58,283 nt of DNA from Paraperlucidibaca sp. (GTDB lineage: Bacteria > Pseudomonadota > Gammaproteobacteria > Pseudomonadales > Moraxellaceae). The DNA lies in the NCBI GenBank assembly GCA_018066805.1, contig JAGPVX010000008.1:1-58283 (forward strand), written 5' to 3'. The notes below the pieces were generated by a model. The model saw only the letters and a program-made list of their open reading frames with translations, did no database searches and was not told where the DNA came from. The position numbers were made by a program, and so were the translations under genes. Shown here in pieces: positions 24,931-32,581 of this stretch; position 1 is the stretch's first letter, and every line of letters starts with the position of its first letter.

Positions 24931-25335
24931 ATGCAGCTGAAAGGAACGCGCCCTTACTTTATTCGTGCCATCTATGAGTGGTTAGTCGATGCCGACTTTA
25001 CGCCATACTTATTGGTCGATGCGTATTGGCCGGGCTGCGAGTTGCCCCAACAATTTGTTGAGGATGGCCGCATTGTGCTTAACGTCATGCCATCGGCTGT
25101 GCGCGACTTAGTTTTGGGCAATGAAGCGGTGTTGTTTTCAGCGCGTTTTGGCGGCATGCCAATGGCGATACAGGTGCCAGTGGGTGCAGTGCTGGGCATT
25201 TATGCAAAGGAAAATGGCGAAGGTCTATTTTTCGAAGCTACGGAATACTCGCCCGAGCCACCGCCTATTGCTGAAGCTGAGCCTGCAATAGAAAAAGCCG
25301 CGAAAGCGCGGCCTTTTCTCAGTGTGGTGAAATAG
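24931..25335 (+). CDS. sspB: ClpXP protease specificity-enhancing factor SspB
   Basis: 134 residues. It delivers ssrA-tagged proteins to ClpXP. The folded part (about 5-105) has RPYFIRAIYEWLVDADFTPY, VDAYWPGC and SARFGG. A flexible, acidic/alanine-rich tail follows, ending KARPFLSVVK, where the XB motif that docks ClpX normally lies. The 3' end of the gene also forms the hairpin that terminates the facing operon. Confidence 0.95.
   Translation: MQLKGTRPYFIRAIYEWLVDADFTPYLLVDAYWPGCELPQQFVEDGRIVLNVMPSAVRDLVLGNEAVLFSARFGGMPMAIQVPVGAVLGIYAKENGEGLFFEATEYSPEPPPIAEAEPAIEKAAKARPFLSVVK
25292..25317. terminator. Bidirectional terminator inside the sspB coding end
   Basis: GCCGCG (25297-25302) pairs with CGCGGC (25307-25312) around AAAG. 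A5 precedes and CTTTTC follows. On the minus strand it follows the dolP stop with a T5 tract, so it serves both convergent operons. It is entirely within codons of the SspB tail. Confidence 0.8.
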
Positions 25336-25336
25336 C

Positions 25337-25918
25337 TTATTGAGCGTTCGGCTCACCAACTATTTCCAGCACTTTCACAATCCGTGTCACGCCATCGAGC
25401 GCCTGTAGGCGCAAAATGGCGCGATCGGCTTGGCGCTGCGTCAGTGCGCCCATCAAATACACCGTGCCATTTTTGGCGACAATCTTGGTTTGCGAGCTAG
25501 GCACATTATCGGCTGTGGCTAAGGTAAAGCCGGCCTTTCTTTCCAGCATGTCATCGCCCGCCCGCTCTAGCAGGCCGCGGTTCACTGCCACTTCTAGCTC
25601 ATTGTGTACTGAGCGTACGTCTTTATAGCTCTTCGCGATTTGCGTAATGCGGCTTTTAATTTCAGCGCTCTGCACTTCGCCAACGATCAATATGACCTGA
25701 TAAAACGATTCAACTTGGATGCGACCATCGCGCGCGGCTGGAATGTCGCGGAAAATATCGCGAAGTACGGCTTGCGATAGGCTTATATCAGTTAGTGAAA
25801 GCGCCGTTGTGCGCGTGCCGGGGTCTGCGATGCCAGGGGCAACGCCCATTTTGGCCAGCGTAGTACAGCCTGAAAGTAACGCAGTGCTAACGATGGCAGC
25901 CGTCAATACGATTTTCAT
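25337..25918 (-). CDS. dolP: BON-domain outer-membrane lipoprotein (DolP/YraP)
   Basis: 193 residues. Lipoprotein signal with lipobox LLSGC (C18). Two BON domains follow (about 47-115 and 125-190), with VESFYQVILIVGEVQSAEIKSRITQIAKS and VYLMGALTQRQADRAI as their cores. DolP supports outer-membrane integrity and BAM function in E. coli. The ATG at 25918 is chosen; a TTG upstream would spoil the signal peptide. It starts 4 bases after the diaA stop, so the pair is coupled; no strong ribosome site of its own is seen. Confidence 0.9.
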   Translation of the reverse strand: MKIVLTAAIVSTALLSGCTTLAKMGVAPGIADPGTRTTALSLTDISLSQAVLRDIFRDIPAARDGRIQVESFYQVILIVGEVQSAEIKSRITQIAKSYKDVRSVHNELEVAVNRGLLERAGDDMLERKAGFTLATADNVPSSQTKIVAKNGTVYLMGALTQRQADRAILRLQALDGVTRIVKVLEIVGEPNAQ

Positions 25919-25922
25919 GGGT

Positions 25923-26519
25923 TTAATAAGCAAGGTCTGGATCTCCAAATAAGGCTGTGTCGATTAAGGCGCAGCAGCAATGCAAAGTAAAGAGTTGCGC
26001 TTCATGCACTCGGTAGCTGCGATGGTCTGGGATTTGAATCAATACATCACGCTCGCTAAGTAGGCGCGCAATTTCGCCACCGCTGGCGCCGGTGAGTGCA
26101 ATCACCGGGCAGTTTCGCTCTTGAGCAGCATGCACGGCGGCAATGATATTGGGGGCGGTGGCGCTGGCAGATAGCACCACCAAGACATCACCAGTTTGCG
26201 CGATGGCGAGAAATGGCCGCGAAAATGATTCGGTGAGGCGATTGTCCTGTGCTAAAGCGCTTAGCGTGATGCTATCTGGAGCCAACGCTAATGCTGGTAG
26301 GGCGGGGCGCTCAGGGTCAAAGCGATTGAGCAGCTTGCTAACAAAAATCTGTGCGTTGGCGCCTGAGGCGCCGTTGCCGCAACTGATGATCTTGTGCCCA
26401 TTCACCAAGGCATCGACCATAACCATAGCGGCTTGCTCGATGGCGGGGCTAGCTTCTTCAACGAGCTTGGCTAGTGTGCTCATGGCATCGTGGCCGAGTT
26501 GGGCAATGCGTGCTTGCAT
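25923..26519 (-). CDS. diaA: SIS-domain protein, DnaA initiator-associating DiaA
   Basis: 198 residues. A GmhA-like SIS fold with SCGNGASGANAQIFVSKLLNRF, then VLSASATAPNIIAAVHAAQ and a C-terminal helical end. In E. coli DiaA tetramers bind DnaA and help initiation. Its place in the yraN-diaA-dolP operon supports DiaA over sedoheptulose-7-phosphate isomerase GmhA, though sequence alone does not exclude the latter. Confidence 0.85.
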   Translation of the reverse strand: MQARIAQLGHDAMSTLAKLVEEASPAIEQAAMVMVDALVNGHKIISCGNGASGANAQIFVSKLLNRFDPERPALPALALAPDSITLSALAQDNRLTESFSRPFLAIAQTGDVLVVLSASATAPNIIAAVHAAQERNCPVIALTGASGGEIARLLSERDVLIQIPDHRSYRVHEAQLFTLHCCCALIDTALFGDPDLAY

Positions 26520-26534
26520 GATTCATCCGTAAAG

Positions 26535-26933
26535 TTAAAACGCGCTAAATGCGCCGCGCAACCAAACACGTTGCCAGTGCGGCGGTTTGCCATTAAAAGC
26601 AATGACATCAAATCGACTGCTGAAGGTAGCGTAGTGTGGGTTTTGGCGCAAAAAGAAAGCGGCTGTTTTGCTCATTTTGCTTCGCTTTTGCGCGTTTATC
26701 GTGGCAATGGCTCCACCAAATTCAACGCTACTGCGCCAGCGTACTTCAGTAAACACCAGCTTGCCGTAATGGTTGACGCTGATGATATCAATCTCGCCAG
26801 CACGGCAGAGGTAGTTTTGCGCAATGATGCGATGGCCGGCGCTAATAAGCAGCTCGCAAGCGTCGGCCTCGGCTATGCGACCTTGCACCTGTGTCGGTGA
26901 GCCTGCTTTTAATGTCTTGCGCACGGATGGCAT
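26535..26933 (-). CDS. yraN: YraN (UPF0102) nuclease-fold protein
   Basis: 132 residues. A restriction-endonuclease-like fold: A..EA...L...GH.I...N, then AGEIDIISVNHYGKLVFTEVRWR, where the usual active-site E-V-K is E-V-R here. The ATG at 26933 is preceded by AAGGAG at good spacing; upstream frame extensions are not supported. Function in bacteria is unclear; the gene is first of the yraN-diaA-dolP run, divergent from rsmI. Confidence 0.88.
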   Translation of the reverse strand: MPSVRKTLKAGSPTQVQGRIAEADACELLISAGHRIIAQNYLCRAGEIDIISVNHYGKLVFTEVRWRSSVEFGGAIATINAQKRSKMSKTAAFFLRQNPHYATFSSRFDVIAFNGKPPHWQRVWLRGAFSAF

Positions 26934-27025
26934 GGCTAACTCCTTGGCTTTATCTCTAGTTAAGACCATGGCGCATGCCTGTGCTGGCACGTAAGCTTAG
27001 CGATCAATGAAAAGTGGATGCTGCG

Positions 27026-27886
27026 ATGAGTAAGTTGGAAGCGGGCGTGTTGTATGTGGTGGCGACAGCCATTGGCGATAACGATGATTTATCGCCGCGC
27101 GCAAAGGCTACGCTGCAAGCGGTGTCGATGATTGCAGCCGAAGACACGCGCGACGCTGGTCGCTTGCTGCGAGAGCTAGGCATCACCACCCCAACCACGG
27201 CAGTACATGATCACAATGAGGCCGAACGCGTGCCCATGCTGATTGAGCGCATGCTCGCTGGTGAGTCGCTGGCGCTGATTTCCGATGCCGGCACGCCGTT
27301 GATTAGCGACCCTGGCTATCGAGTGGTGGCAGCAGCGCATGAGGCGGGCATACGAGTGTCACCAGTACCGGGCCCTTGTGCAGCAATTGCAGCTTTAAGC
27401 GCCGCCGGTTTGGCATCTGACCGATTTCATTTCGAAGGTTTTTTATCGGCGAAGGCCGGCCCTCGCGAGTCGCGATTACAGGCTTTGGCGCAGACACCGC
27501 ATAGCCTGATTTTTTATGAAGCGCCGCATCGCATCGTCGATACTCTAGCGGCAATGACCAGTGTCTTTGGCGAACAGCGCTTGGCAACCTTGGCGCGTGA
27601 GCTGACAAAAACTTTCGAGACAATTAAACGCGCGCCATTGGCTGAACTATTAGCTTGGGTTGAGGCCGACAGTAATCAGCAGCGGGGCGAAATGGTCATT
27701 GTTGTGGCCGGCGCGCCAGCACTGGCGGTGAATGATCAGCACAGCATCACGGCCGAGGCTTTGTTGGCGGTATTGGTGCGGGAGTTGCCGGTGAAGCAGG
27801 CAGCAGCTATTGCTGCGGAGGTTTTGGGGCTACGTAAAAATGCACTTTACGAGTTGGCGCAGCAGTTGCGCGAGGCGGCGCAGTAG
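27026..27886 (+). CDS. rsmI: 16S rRNA (cytidine-2'-O)-methyltransferase
   Basis: 286 residues. It methylates C1402 of 16S rRNA using SAM. Family motifs: VSMIAAEDTRDAGRLLRELGI, LISDAGTPLISDPGYRVV, VPGPCAAIAALSAAGL, FHFEGFL and FYEAPHRIVDTL. The usual N-terminal PTPIGNL is ATAIGDN here. The ATG at 27026 is preferred over a GTG at 27014. Divergent from yraN; no lpoA lies between them, unlike Pseudomonas and enterics. Confidence 0.93.
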   Translation: MSKLEAGVLYVVATAIGDNDDLSPRAKATLQAVSMIAAEDTRDAGRLLRELGITTPTTAVHDHNEAERVPMLIERMLAGESLALISDAGTPLISDPGYRVVAAAHEAGIRVSPVPGPCAAIAALSAAGLASDRFHFEGFLSAKAGPRESRLQALAQTPHSLIFYEAPHRIVDTLAAMTSVFGEQRLATLARELTKTFETIKRAPLAELLAWVEADSNQQRGEMVIVVAGAPALAVNDQHSITAEALLAVLVRELPVKQAAAIAAEVLGLRKNALYELAQQLREAAQ

Positions 27887-27916
27887 TTGATGTCAGTAAA
27901 TGCTGAGATATGCGCC

Positions 27917-27945
27917 TTGAGTTAGTGCTCCTGCCGCCGTATGCT
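27917..27945 (+). promoter_or_regulatory. Promoter of rnpB
   Basis: TTGAGT (27917-27922), a 17-base spacer and TATGCT (27940-27945). Transcription would begin near 27952, exactly where the RNA's first helix starts. Confidence 0.65.
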
Positions 27946-27951
27946 GCGCGC

Positions 27952-28317
<366 letters not shown>

Positions 28318-28387
28318 ATTATGTGAGCTGAGCTTGAGATGTGTAGTAGCCTCTATATGCTCGGTGGCCTTGAAAGTGAGATAGAGC

Positions 28388-28774
28388 ATGAAAAGTAAGC
28401 TAGAGATATATGCGCTTTCAGTCTGTTTCGCCGCAGTATTTTGTATCGTCATCTCGGCAGGTATTGCGGGCTATGCTGTGTTCACAGTAGCAACGCCTGA
28501 GTTAACGCTAAACGAAAATACCTACTCCAATCATCAGACGAACGATGCTTATTGGCGTAGTCAGCCATCGTATTCAAGCGATGGTAAGCAAGAGGCGAGG
28601 CCCAGTGAGGCAAAGCTAAGTCAGCAGCGGCAGGAGTCGCTTGTGATCGCCATTAACGGCGAGCGGCGTAGTGGCTTTCAGACGCTGCTGCAATGCTTTA
28701 TGTTTCTGCTGGTAGCAGGGCTGACGTTGCTGATTCACTGGCGCGTGGCTCGAGGCGCTCGATCTACGAGCTAG
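28388..28774 (+). CDS. Small two-helix membrane protein of unknown function
   Basis: 128 residues. Hydrophobic helix 1 at about 8-34 and helix 2 at about 101-119, with a polar stretch of about 65 residues between them. It contains APELTLNENTYSNHQTND-like residues just after helix 1 (ATPELTLN then a HQTND). I recall similar unnamed proteins with an HQSNE-type motif in other proteobacteria, but no function. Start supported by GTGAG upstream. It lies alone between rnpB and the dcw leader, and its stop codon sits in a hairpin. Confidence 0.65.
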   Translation: MKSKLEIYALSVCFAAVFCIVISAGIAGYAVFTVATPELTLNENTYSNHQTNDAYWRSQPSYSSDGKQEARPSEAKLSQQRQESLVIAINGERRSGFQTLLQCFMFLLVAGLTLLIHWRVARGARSTS

Positions 28775-28782
28775 CGTAGATC
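28761..28782. other. Inverted repeat over a stop codon
   Basis: GATCTACG (28761-28768) and CGTAGATC (28775-28782) flank AGCTAG, which contains the TAG stop of the membrane protein gene. There is no T tract. It may stabilise the 3' end. Confidence 0.4.
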
Positions 28783-28799
28783 TGTTACACCCTTGTCTA

Positions 28800-28852
28800 A
28801 GCTTCGCATAACTAATTTATATATAACTATAAATTCTAACGTTAGCGAAGCT
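28800..28852. repeat. Nested palindrome in the mraZ upstream region
   Basis: Outer arms AGCTTCGC (28800-28807) and GCGAAGCT (28845-28852) extend through TAAC/GTTA with one bulged A. Inner arms AATTTATA (28814-28821) and TATAAATT (28828-28835) enclose a 6-base AT loop. In the 314-base gap 28775-29088, this is followed by GTCATTG repeats, a promoter and the MraZ operator. Confidence 0.55.
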
Positions 28853-28876
28853 CTCGTATTGGCATGAGGAAACATC

Positions 28877-28944
28877 GCTAAGTCATTGTTTATCTTCTAT
28901 TCAATGACAATGTTGATTCTGCGCATTAAAGCTAAGTCATTGTT
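28877..28944. repeat. GTCATTG repeats upstream of the dcw promoter
   Basis: The 14-base word GCTAAGTCATTGTT occurs at 28877-28890 and again at 28931-28944. The inverted CAATGAC lies between them at 28902-28908, forming a 7-base inverted repeat with GTCATTG at 28882-28888. The repeats end 42 bases before the -35 box of the mraZ promoter. Confidence 0.5.
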
Positions 28945-28986
28945 ATTCAATACCTAAACTATACATATAACCGACTGAGACTGTCC

Positions 28987-29015
28987 TTGACGCTCAGCGG
29001 TCGCATCCCTATATT
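28987..29015 (+). promoter_or_regulatory. Main dcw (mraZ) promoter
   Basis: TTGACG (28987-28992), a 17-base spacer and TATATT (29010-29015): five of six matches in each box. The predicted start near 29022 lies just before the MraZ boxes. Confidence 0.75.
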
Positions 29016-29024
29016 GCCAACAGA

Positions 29025-29050
29025 GTGGGGAAAAGTGTGACTTTGTGGTT
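29025..29050 (+). promoter_or_regulatory. MraZ operator: three GTGG-type hexamers, 10-base period
   Basis: GTGGGG (29025), GTGTGA (29035) and GTGGTT (29045) are spaced by exactly four bases. MraZ is known to bind tandem GTGG(A/T)G-like hexamers with 4-base spacers in its own promoter region. The site overlaps the first transcribed bases, consistent with autorepression. Confidence 0.75.
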
Positions 29051-29088
29051 TTTATTGTTTTTATCGCCCACTCGGGAAGGCTAATCGA

Positions 29089-29544
29089 ATGTTTCGCGGC
29101 TACGACGAACTCAACATGGACGCCAAAGGGCGCATCGGCTTGCCGACGCGTTACCACGAGCGCGTTATGGCTGAGTGTCAGGGAAAATTTGTCCTGACCG
29201 TCGATATTCGTGAAAGATGCTTAGTACTGTACCCATTGCCTGAATGGGAAGTCATTGAAGCGCGGCTTGATGCACTGCCGAGTTCTAGTGCGCCGTTAGC
29301 CATGCTCAAGCGTCGCCTAATGGGCTATGCAACAGAAATTAATCTCGATAGCGCGGGGCGATTTTTGGTTAGCCCCGAGCTACGCAAATTTGCACTATTT
29401 GAAAAAGCTGTGGTGTTTGCCGGTCAGGGCAAGAAATGTGAAATCTGGCATAAGCCTACCTGGGATGCTCTACAAGCTGAGCTGCTCAATGCCGACTTCT
29501 CGGCTGCCGAGCTCGCGCAAGCCATTGATACTCTGGCGCTATAA
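29089..29544 (+). CDS. mraZ: Transcriptional regulator MraZ
   Basis: 151 residues with two AbrB-like swapped-hairpin repeats. Starts MFRGYDELNMDAKGRIGLPTR, and the second repeat has EINLDSAGRFLVSPELRKFA. MraZ represses the dcw operon from the hexamer boxes just upstream. GGAAGG lies before the ATG. rsmH follows after 2 bases. Confidence 0.96.
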   Translation: MFRGYDELNMDAKGRIGLPTRYHERVMAECQGKFVLTVDIRERCLVLYPLPEWEVIEARLDALPSSSAPLAMLKRRLMGYATEINLDSAGRFLVSPELRKFALFEKAVVFAGQGKKCEIWHKPTWDALQAELLNADFSAAELAQAIDTLAL

Positions 29545-29546
29545 CC

Positions 29547-30491
29547 ATGAATGCCTTAGTTCACCTCACTGTCCTACTCAATGAGACCGTCGCTGCCGTC
29601 TTGGGCAAGCCCGATGGCGTCTATGTGGATGCGACATTTGGCCGAGGCGGACATACACGCCATCTACTAGCGCAGCTTGGCCCTAACGCGCGCGTCATTG
29701 GTTTCGATAAAGACCCGCAAGCGATCGCCAGCGGTGAAGCATTAATGCGTGAAGACTCGCGCTTTGAAATCATCCATGACTCTTTTGCTAGCTTGCTGCC
29801 GGCATTGGAAGCGCGTGGTTTGTTGGGTCAGGTTGATGGCTTGCTGGCGGACTTAGGTGTGTCATCACCACAGATAGATGATGCCGAGCGCGGCTTTAGC
29901 TTTATGAATGATGGCCCGCTCGATATGCGCATGGATACCACGCGCGGTTTAAGTGCGGCGCAATGGTTGGTGCAGATTTCCGAAGCTGAACTCACCGACG
30001 TCTTTAAAACCTATGGTGAAGAGCGTCATGCCCGCCGTATTGCTCGCGCGGTATTGGCTGAGCAGGCGGTGACGCCGATTACGCGAACTAAAGTGTTGGC
30101 TGATGTCATTGCTAAAGCGCATCCATCGTGGGAGCGCCATAAGCATCCAGCGACGCGATGCTTCCAGGCTATTCGCATTGCGGTGAATCGTGAGCTCGGC
30201 GATTTAGAAGATTTGCTAGCGCAAAGTCTGCATGCATTGAATGCTGGCGGCCGTTTGGCTGTGATTAGCTTCCATTCGCTGGAAGACCGCTTAGTGAAGC
30301 AGTTCATTGTGCGTGAGGCTAAGGGCGATGACTTTCCGCCGGGCCTGCCGGTGACCATTGCGCAAATGAATCCGCAGCTGAAAAAAATTGGCAAAGCCGT
30401 GGAGCCCAGTGCCGAGGAAGTCAACGCAAATCCTCGCGCTCGTAGTGCGCATTTACGCGTGGCTGAGCGTTTAGCGAGCGTGCGAAAATGA
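29547..30491 (+). CDS. rsmH: 16S rRNA (cytosine-1402-N4)-methyltransferase
   Basis: 314 residues. It methylates N4 of C1402, the same nucleotide that RsmI modifies on the ribose, and rsmI lies 1.7 kb upstream. The SAM motif is VDATFGRGGH, with GLLADLGVSSPQIDD and the C-terminal VISFHSLEDRLVKQF. The TGA overlaps the ftsL ATG. Confidence 0.97.
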   Translation: MNALVHLTVLLNETVAAVLGKPDGVYVDATFGRGGHTRHLLAQLGPNARVIGFDKDPQAIASGEALMREDSRFEIIHDSFASLLPALEARGLLGQVDGLLADLGVSSPQIDDAERGFSFMNDGPLDMRMDTTRGLSAAQWLVQISEAELTDVFKTYGEERHARRIARAVLAEQAVTPITRTKVLADVIAKAHPSWERHKHPATRCFQAIRIAVNRELGDLEDLLAQSLHALNAGGRLAVISFHSLEDRLVKQFIVREAKGDDFPPGLPVTIAQMNPQLKKIGKAVEPSAEEVNANPRARSAHLRVAERLASVRK

Positions 30492-30799
30492 GCTGGGCAG
30501 CGCGTTTAAGCGGCCTGCGCCTAAGCTTGATGCAGCCTATTCTTTGGCAAAATGCCTGCGTCATCGTGGTGCTGGTGTCGACATCGATTGCGGTGGCCTT
30601 CAGCGTGCATAAGTCGCGTCTGTATTTAGCAGACTTGCAGTCATTGCAAACTGAGCGTGATCAGCTGGAAGTGGAATGGGGTCAACTTCTGCTAGAGCAG
30701 CAAGCATGGGGTGCTTACGGGCGCATTGGCAAAGTCGCGGTTGATGAGCTCGGTATGCGCTCGCCGGCGCCGCATGACGTCATGATGGTGCGGCCATGA
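30488..30799 (+). CDS. ftsL: Cell division protein FtsL
   Basis: 103 residues. Short cytoplasmic N-terminus, one transmembrane helix (about 18-37) and a periplasmic leucine-zipper-like coiled coil (LADLQSLQTERDQLEVEWGQLLLEQ). It forms the FtsQLB complex that activates septal synthesis. Identified by layout and place between rsmH and ftsI. Overlaps ftsI by ATGA. Confidence 0.92.
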   Translation: MSWAARLSGLRLSLMQPILWQNACVIVVLVSTSIAVAFSVHKSRLYLADLQSLQTERDQLEVEWGQLLLEQQAWGAYGRIGKVAVDELGMRSPAPHDVMMVRP

Positions 30800-32580
30800 A
30801 TCAGCGCACTAACTCACCAAATCAGCGTGCTAACTCACGCGCTAAGACAAAGCCCGCCGCGAGTGATCATGGCGGGCTTAAGTATGTTGGGCGCCATCGC
30901 TTTGTGCTGTTTATTCTCGCGGTTTTATTTGGCGGCATTACTCTGCGTGCCGGCTATTTAACAGTCGTCGATAGTGAATTTCTGCGCGCTCAAGGTGATG
31001 CTCGCATGATGCGTACTGAGCCGATTATGGCCATGCGCGGCGTCATTCGTGACCGAAATAATACGCCGCTGGCGGTGAGCACGCCGGTCACGACCCTATG
31101 GCTGAATCCTCGCCAAGCCATTGCCGCTAAACTTGATGTGGTGGCACTGGCGAAAGCATTGAAGTTATCACCTTCAGATTTGCAGGCCAAAATTAAGCGC
31201 CATCGTGAGAAAGGCTTCATCTATTTAGTGCGTCACATGACACCAAATGATGCAGAAGAAGTGTTGGCCAAAGATTTTGCTGGCGTGTATTCGATGATCG
31301 AGTACAAGCGCTTTTACCCTGAAGCCGAAGCCACCGCGCATATGCTCGGTTTTACTGGTACAGATGATCATGGCCGTGAAGGCTTAGAGTTATCTTTCGA
31401 TAAAAAGCTCGCTGGCATTGAAGGCAGCAAGCGCGTGATGAAAGATTTGAAAGGTCATCGCGTGCAGGATGTGGCACTGCTCAAGCCTGCGCGCCCTGGC
31501 CAAGATGTCATCTTGAGTTTTGATTCGCGTGTGCAGTATTCGGCGTATCGCGAATTGGCCCGAGGCGTGGCTGAGCACAATGCCGTGGCAGGCGTGTTGG
31601 TCTCGCTAGATGTCGAGACCGGCGAAGTCCTAGCAATGGCCAGTGTGCCATCGTTCAACCCGAATAATCGCGGCACGCTTGATATCGACGCTGTGCGTAA
31701 TCGCGCGGTCACCGATATGTTTGAGCCGGGCTCGACGCTAAAACCATTTACTTTGGTGGCGGCATTGGAGAGCGGAAAATTCACCACTAGCAGTCATTTC
31801 GATACCTCGCCAGGTACGTATCGCGTGCTCAATAAAGTCGTGCGTGATCACAGCAATTACGGCGTTATCGATATGCAAACTGTGCTGACCAAGTCCAGCA
31901 ACGTTGCGACTGCACAAATTGCCATGGCCTTGCCGCGCGATACGCTGCCGCTGCTGCATCAGCACTTAGGCTTTGGCAGCACCACTGGCAGTGGCTTTCC
32001 CGGCGAGAGCGCTGGTATTTTGCAGCCATCAAATCGTTGGAATCCTGTTGAAGTCGCCACCATGTCTTATGGCTATGGTGTGACGGTGACTGCACTGCAA
32101 TTGGCTCAGGCATACGCAACGATCGCTAGTGGCGGCATTCAGCGGCCCGTGAGTTTTATTAAAGTGAATGGCCCGGTTGAAGGCCATCGAGTGATTCCAG
32201 AAGTCATCGCTAAAAGTTTGATCCCCATGATGGAAACTGTGGTTACGCAGGAAGGCACTGCGCTTCGTGCAGCAGTGCCGGGCTATCGCGTGGCAGGCAA
32301 AACTGGCACAGCTCATAAAGCAAAGGGCGGCGGCTATTCTAGTGACCAATACATGTCCTTGTTTGTCGGTATGGCTCCAGCTAGCAACCCTAAAATTGTT
32401 ACCGCGGTGATCATCGATACGCCTCGCAAGGGTGGCTATTACGGCGGCTTGGCAGCAGCACCAGTATTTTCGCGCAGCATGGCCGACGCCTTACGTCTGA
32501 TGAATGTCGAGCCAGATCGCAGCAGCGAGCGCTTGGCTGGTCAGGCGCGCTTACCTTATCGCCCTGCGGCAGGAGGCTGA
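30796..32580 (+). CDS. ftsI: Septal peptidoglycan transpeptidase FtsI (PBP3)
   Basis: 594 residues. Basic cytoplasmic tail, membrane helix (about 33-53), pedestal domain, then the transpeptidase with STLK (S313-K316), the SSN motif and KTGTAHK. It crosslinks septal wall with FtsW. The first residues contain a tandem repeat NQRTNSP/NQRANSR encoded by a 21-base duplication. It is slightly longer than the 570-590 usual. Confidence 0.97.
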   Translation: MNQRTNSPNQRANSRAKTKPAASDHGGLKYVGRHRFVLFILAVLFGGITLRAGYLTVVDSEFLRAQGDARMMRTEPIMAMRGVIRDRNNTPLAVSTPVTTLWLNPRQAIAAKLDVVALAKALKLSPSDLQAKIKRHREKGFIYLVRHMTPNDAEEVLAKDFAGVYSMIEYKRFYPEAEATAHMLGFTGTDDHGREGLELSFDKKLAGIEGSKRVMKDLKGHRVQDVALLKPARPGQDVILSFDSRVQYSAYRELARGVAEHNAVAGVLVSLDVETGEVLAMASVPSFNPNNRGTLDIDAVRNRAVTDMFEPGSTLKPFTLVAALESGKFTTSSHFDTSPGTYRVLNKVVRDHSNYGVIDMQTVLTKSSNVATAQIAMALPRDTLPLLHQHLGFGSTTGSGFPGESAGILQPSNRWNPVEVATMSYGYGVTVTALQLAQAYATIASGGIQRPVSFIKVNGPVEGHRVIPEVIAKSLIPMMETVVTQEGTALRAAVPGYRVAGKTGTAHKAKGGGYSSDQYMSLFVGMAPASNPKIVTAVIIDTPRKGGYYGGLAAAPVFSRSMADALRLMNVEPDRSSERLAGQARLPYRPAAGG

Positions 32581-32581
32581 G

